Assembly: GCA_020441605.1 (NCBI GenBank)
Contig: JAGRLX010000253.1
Coordinates: 1 to 5,804 of the forward strand
From: Alphaproteobacteria bacterium
Lineage (GTDB): Bacteria; Pseudomonadota; Alphaproteobacteria; Rhizobiales; Aestuariivirgaceae
DNA: 5,804 bases
Reading direction: 5' to 3'
The position numbers and the translations under genes are program-made. The notes under the pieces are model-generated. The model was not told the origin of the DNA and made no database searches. It was given only the letters and a program-made list of their open reading frames with translations. This document shows positions 5,004 through 5,804 of the stretch, piece by piece. Within the stretch, counting starts at the first letter, position 1. Each line of letters begins with the position of its first letter.

Positions 5004-5804
5004 ATGGGCAGCAAGATGCTCATCGACGCAACCCACAGCGAAGAGACCCGCGTGGTCGTCGTCCGTGGCAATCGCATCGAGGAATTCGATTTCGAAAGCG
5101 CCGCCCGGCGTCAACTAAAAGGCAATATCTACCTCGCCAAAGTCACCCGGGTGGAGCCGTCGCTCCAGGCGGCCTTTGTCGAGTACGGCGGCAACCGCCA
5201 CGGATTTCTGGCTTTTGCCGAAATCCATCCCGACTATTACCAGATCCCCTTGGCCGATCGTCAAGCCTTGTTGCGCGAGCAGGAAGAAGACGATGCCGAG
5301 CAGGATGACGATGACAATGGCCATTCAGATGGCGGTGAAGAACGGCACCGGGAACGGCCGGTTGCGCGGCCACTCCAGCGCGACCAGGCAGACAATGCCA
5401 TTTCAGAGGCCGTGGCCGATGAGTCGGGCGAGGCTGACGACGAGCAGGTGGAGTCTCCCGCCGAACCGTCCCCGGCCACGTCCGAGGAGACATCCGAAGA
5501 CACCGCGCAAGAGGCAGTCGATACGCTGACCGCCTCACCGGACGTCGAGACAGTCGCGGATGATGCCACCGACACGACCGGCGAGGAACTTGTCGGCACG
5601 AGAGACGCCGACGGCGACGGACCCGAGGTTGCTCATGGCATGCCCGCCGAACTCGGTAATGGCCTGGAAGTCGTCGACGAGGATCCCGAAAATCAGAAGA
5701 TCGAATCCATCGGCGCCGAGGATGCCCTCGAGGAGGTTCCGCAGCGCCGCCGCAAGCCGCCGCGCCGCCAGTACAAGATCCAGGAAGTCATCAAGCGCCG
5801 CCAG
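5004..5804 (+). CDS. rne: Ribonuclease E, N-terminal part, partial at right edge
   Basis: RNase E is the endoribonuclease that starts bulk mRNA decay, matures rRNA and tRNA, and scaffolds the degradosome. The reading frame is open from the ATG at 5004 to the window end (267 codons), starting MGSKMLIDATHSEETRVVVV, the characteristic alphaproteobacterial N-terminus. The S1 RNA-binding domain begins at about residue 37 (GNIYLAKVTRVEPSLQAAFV, then GGNRHGFLAF, 62-71). After IHPDYYQIPLADRQALL (74-90) it is interrupted by an acidic insertion at about 92-245, and family sequence resumes as YKIQEVIKRRQ (257-267). By my count about 53 of those 154 residues are Asp or Glu, with few basic residues. Interruption of the S1 domain is known for alphaproteobacterial RNase E. 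The rest of the 5' sensor, the DNase I-like catalytic domain, the Zn-link and the scaffold region lie beyond the edge. The gene is divergent from the amidase gene and has a long structured leader. Confidence 0.95.
   Translation, partial: MGSKMLIDATHSEETRVVVVRGNRIEEFDFESAARRQLKGNIYLAKVTRVEPSLQAAFVEYGGNRHGFLAFAEIHPDYYQIPLADRQALLREQEEDDAEQDDDDNGHSDGGEERHRERPVARPLQRDQADNAISEAVADESGEADDEQVESPAEPSPATSEETSEDTAQEAVDTLTASPDVETVADDATDTTGEELVGTRDADGDGPEVAHGMPAELGNGLEVVDEDPENQKIESIGAEDALEEVPQRRRKPPRRQYKIQEVIKRRQ

Noticed and set aside
4599..5114. Minus-strand open frame of 171 codons antisense to the rne leader
   Set aside because: It has no family resemblance, no ribosome binding site, and overlaps the conserved RNase E N-terminus; it is a GC-rich shadow frame.
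4705..5118. Open frame of 137 codons crossing the rne leader and the rne start, with GGAGGA (4723-4728) 9 nt before an in-frame TTG (4738)
   Set aside because: It overlaps rne by 115 nt out of frame, is rich in Ser/Pro/Arg as expected of a GC-rich shadow frame, and has no recognisable family. The stem-loops explain the region better.
5261..5599. Minus-strand Ser-rich open frame antisense to the rne acidic insertion
   Set aside because: Its Ser/Val/Ala bias is simply the reverse complement of Asp/Glu/Ala-rich codons.

Overview
The window is chromosomal core sequence, GC-rich by eye (about 60%), from an alphaproteobacterium. The gene order, a ribonuclease E gene divergent from amidase, class A PBP and release factor 2, is the one familiar from Hyphomicrobiales (Rhizobiales) and relatives. 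The protein features point the same way: RNase E starts with an MxxKMLIDA-type N-terminus and has an acidic insertion in its S1 domain, PBP1A ends in GGLY, and the amidase has an AMIN domain. I see no mobile elements, CRISPR, tRNA or rRNA.

Layout from left to right. Positions 1-492 (minus) hold the 5' part of prfB (RF2), with an intact programmed +1 frameshift site at 421-435 and an unexpected in-frame TAG at 3-5. Positions 526-3036 (minus) hold mrcA/ponA (PBP1A, 836 aa, complete). Positions 3037-3143 are a 107-nt gap with no convincing signal. Positions 3144-4490 (minus) hold an N-acetylmuramoyl-L-alanine amidase (448 aa, complete). Positions 4491-5003 are a 513-nt divergent intergenic region. 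It holds candidate overlapping, oppositely oriented promoters near 4563-4613 and a leader of roughly 400 nt that is unusually rich in perfect stem-loops. Positions 5004-5804 (plus) hold the first 267 codons of rne, which runs off the right edge.

The three minus-strand genes probably form one unit, amidase - PBP1A - RF2, that couples septal and sidewall peptidoglycan cleavage and synthesis with a translation factor. RNase E, the core endonuclease of the RNA degradosome, is transcribed away from them. The part most worth a second look is the rne leader. It contains at least six stem-loops, two pairs of mutually exclusive pairings, and a possible 7-bp loop-to-upstream (pseudoknot) pairing. This fits the known principle that RNase E controls its own mRNA through its 5' UTR, although I cannot assign this leader to a described RNA family from sequence alone.
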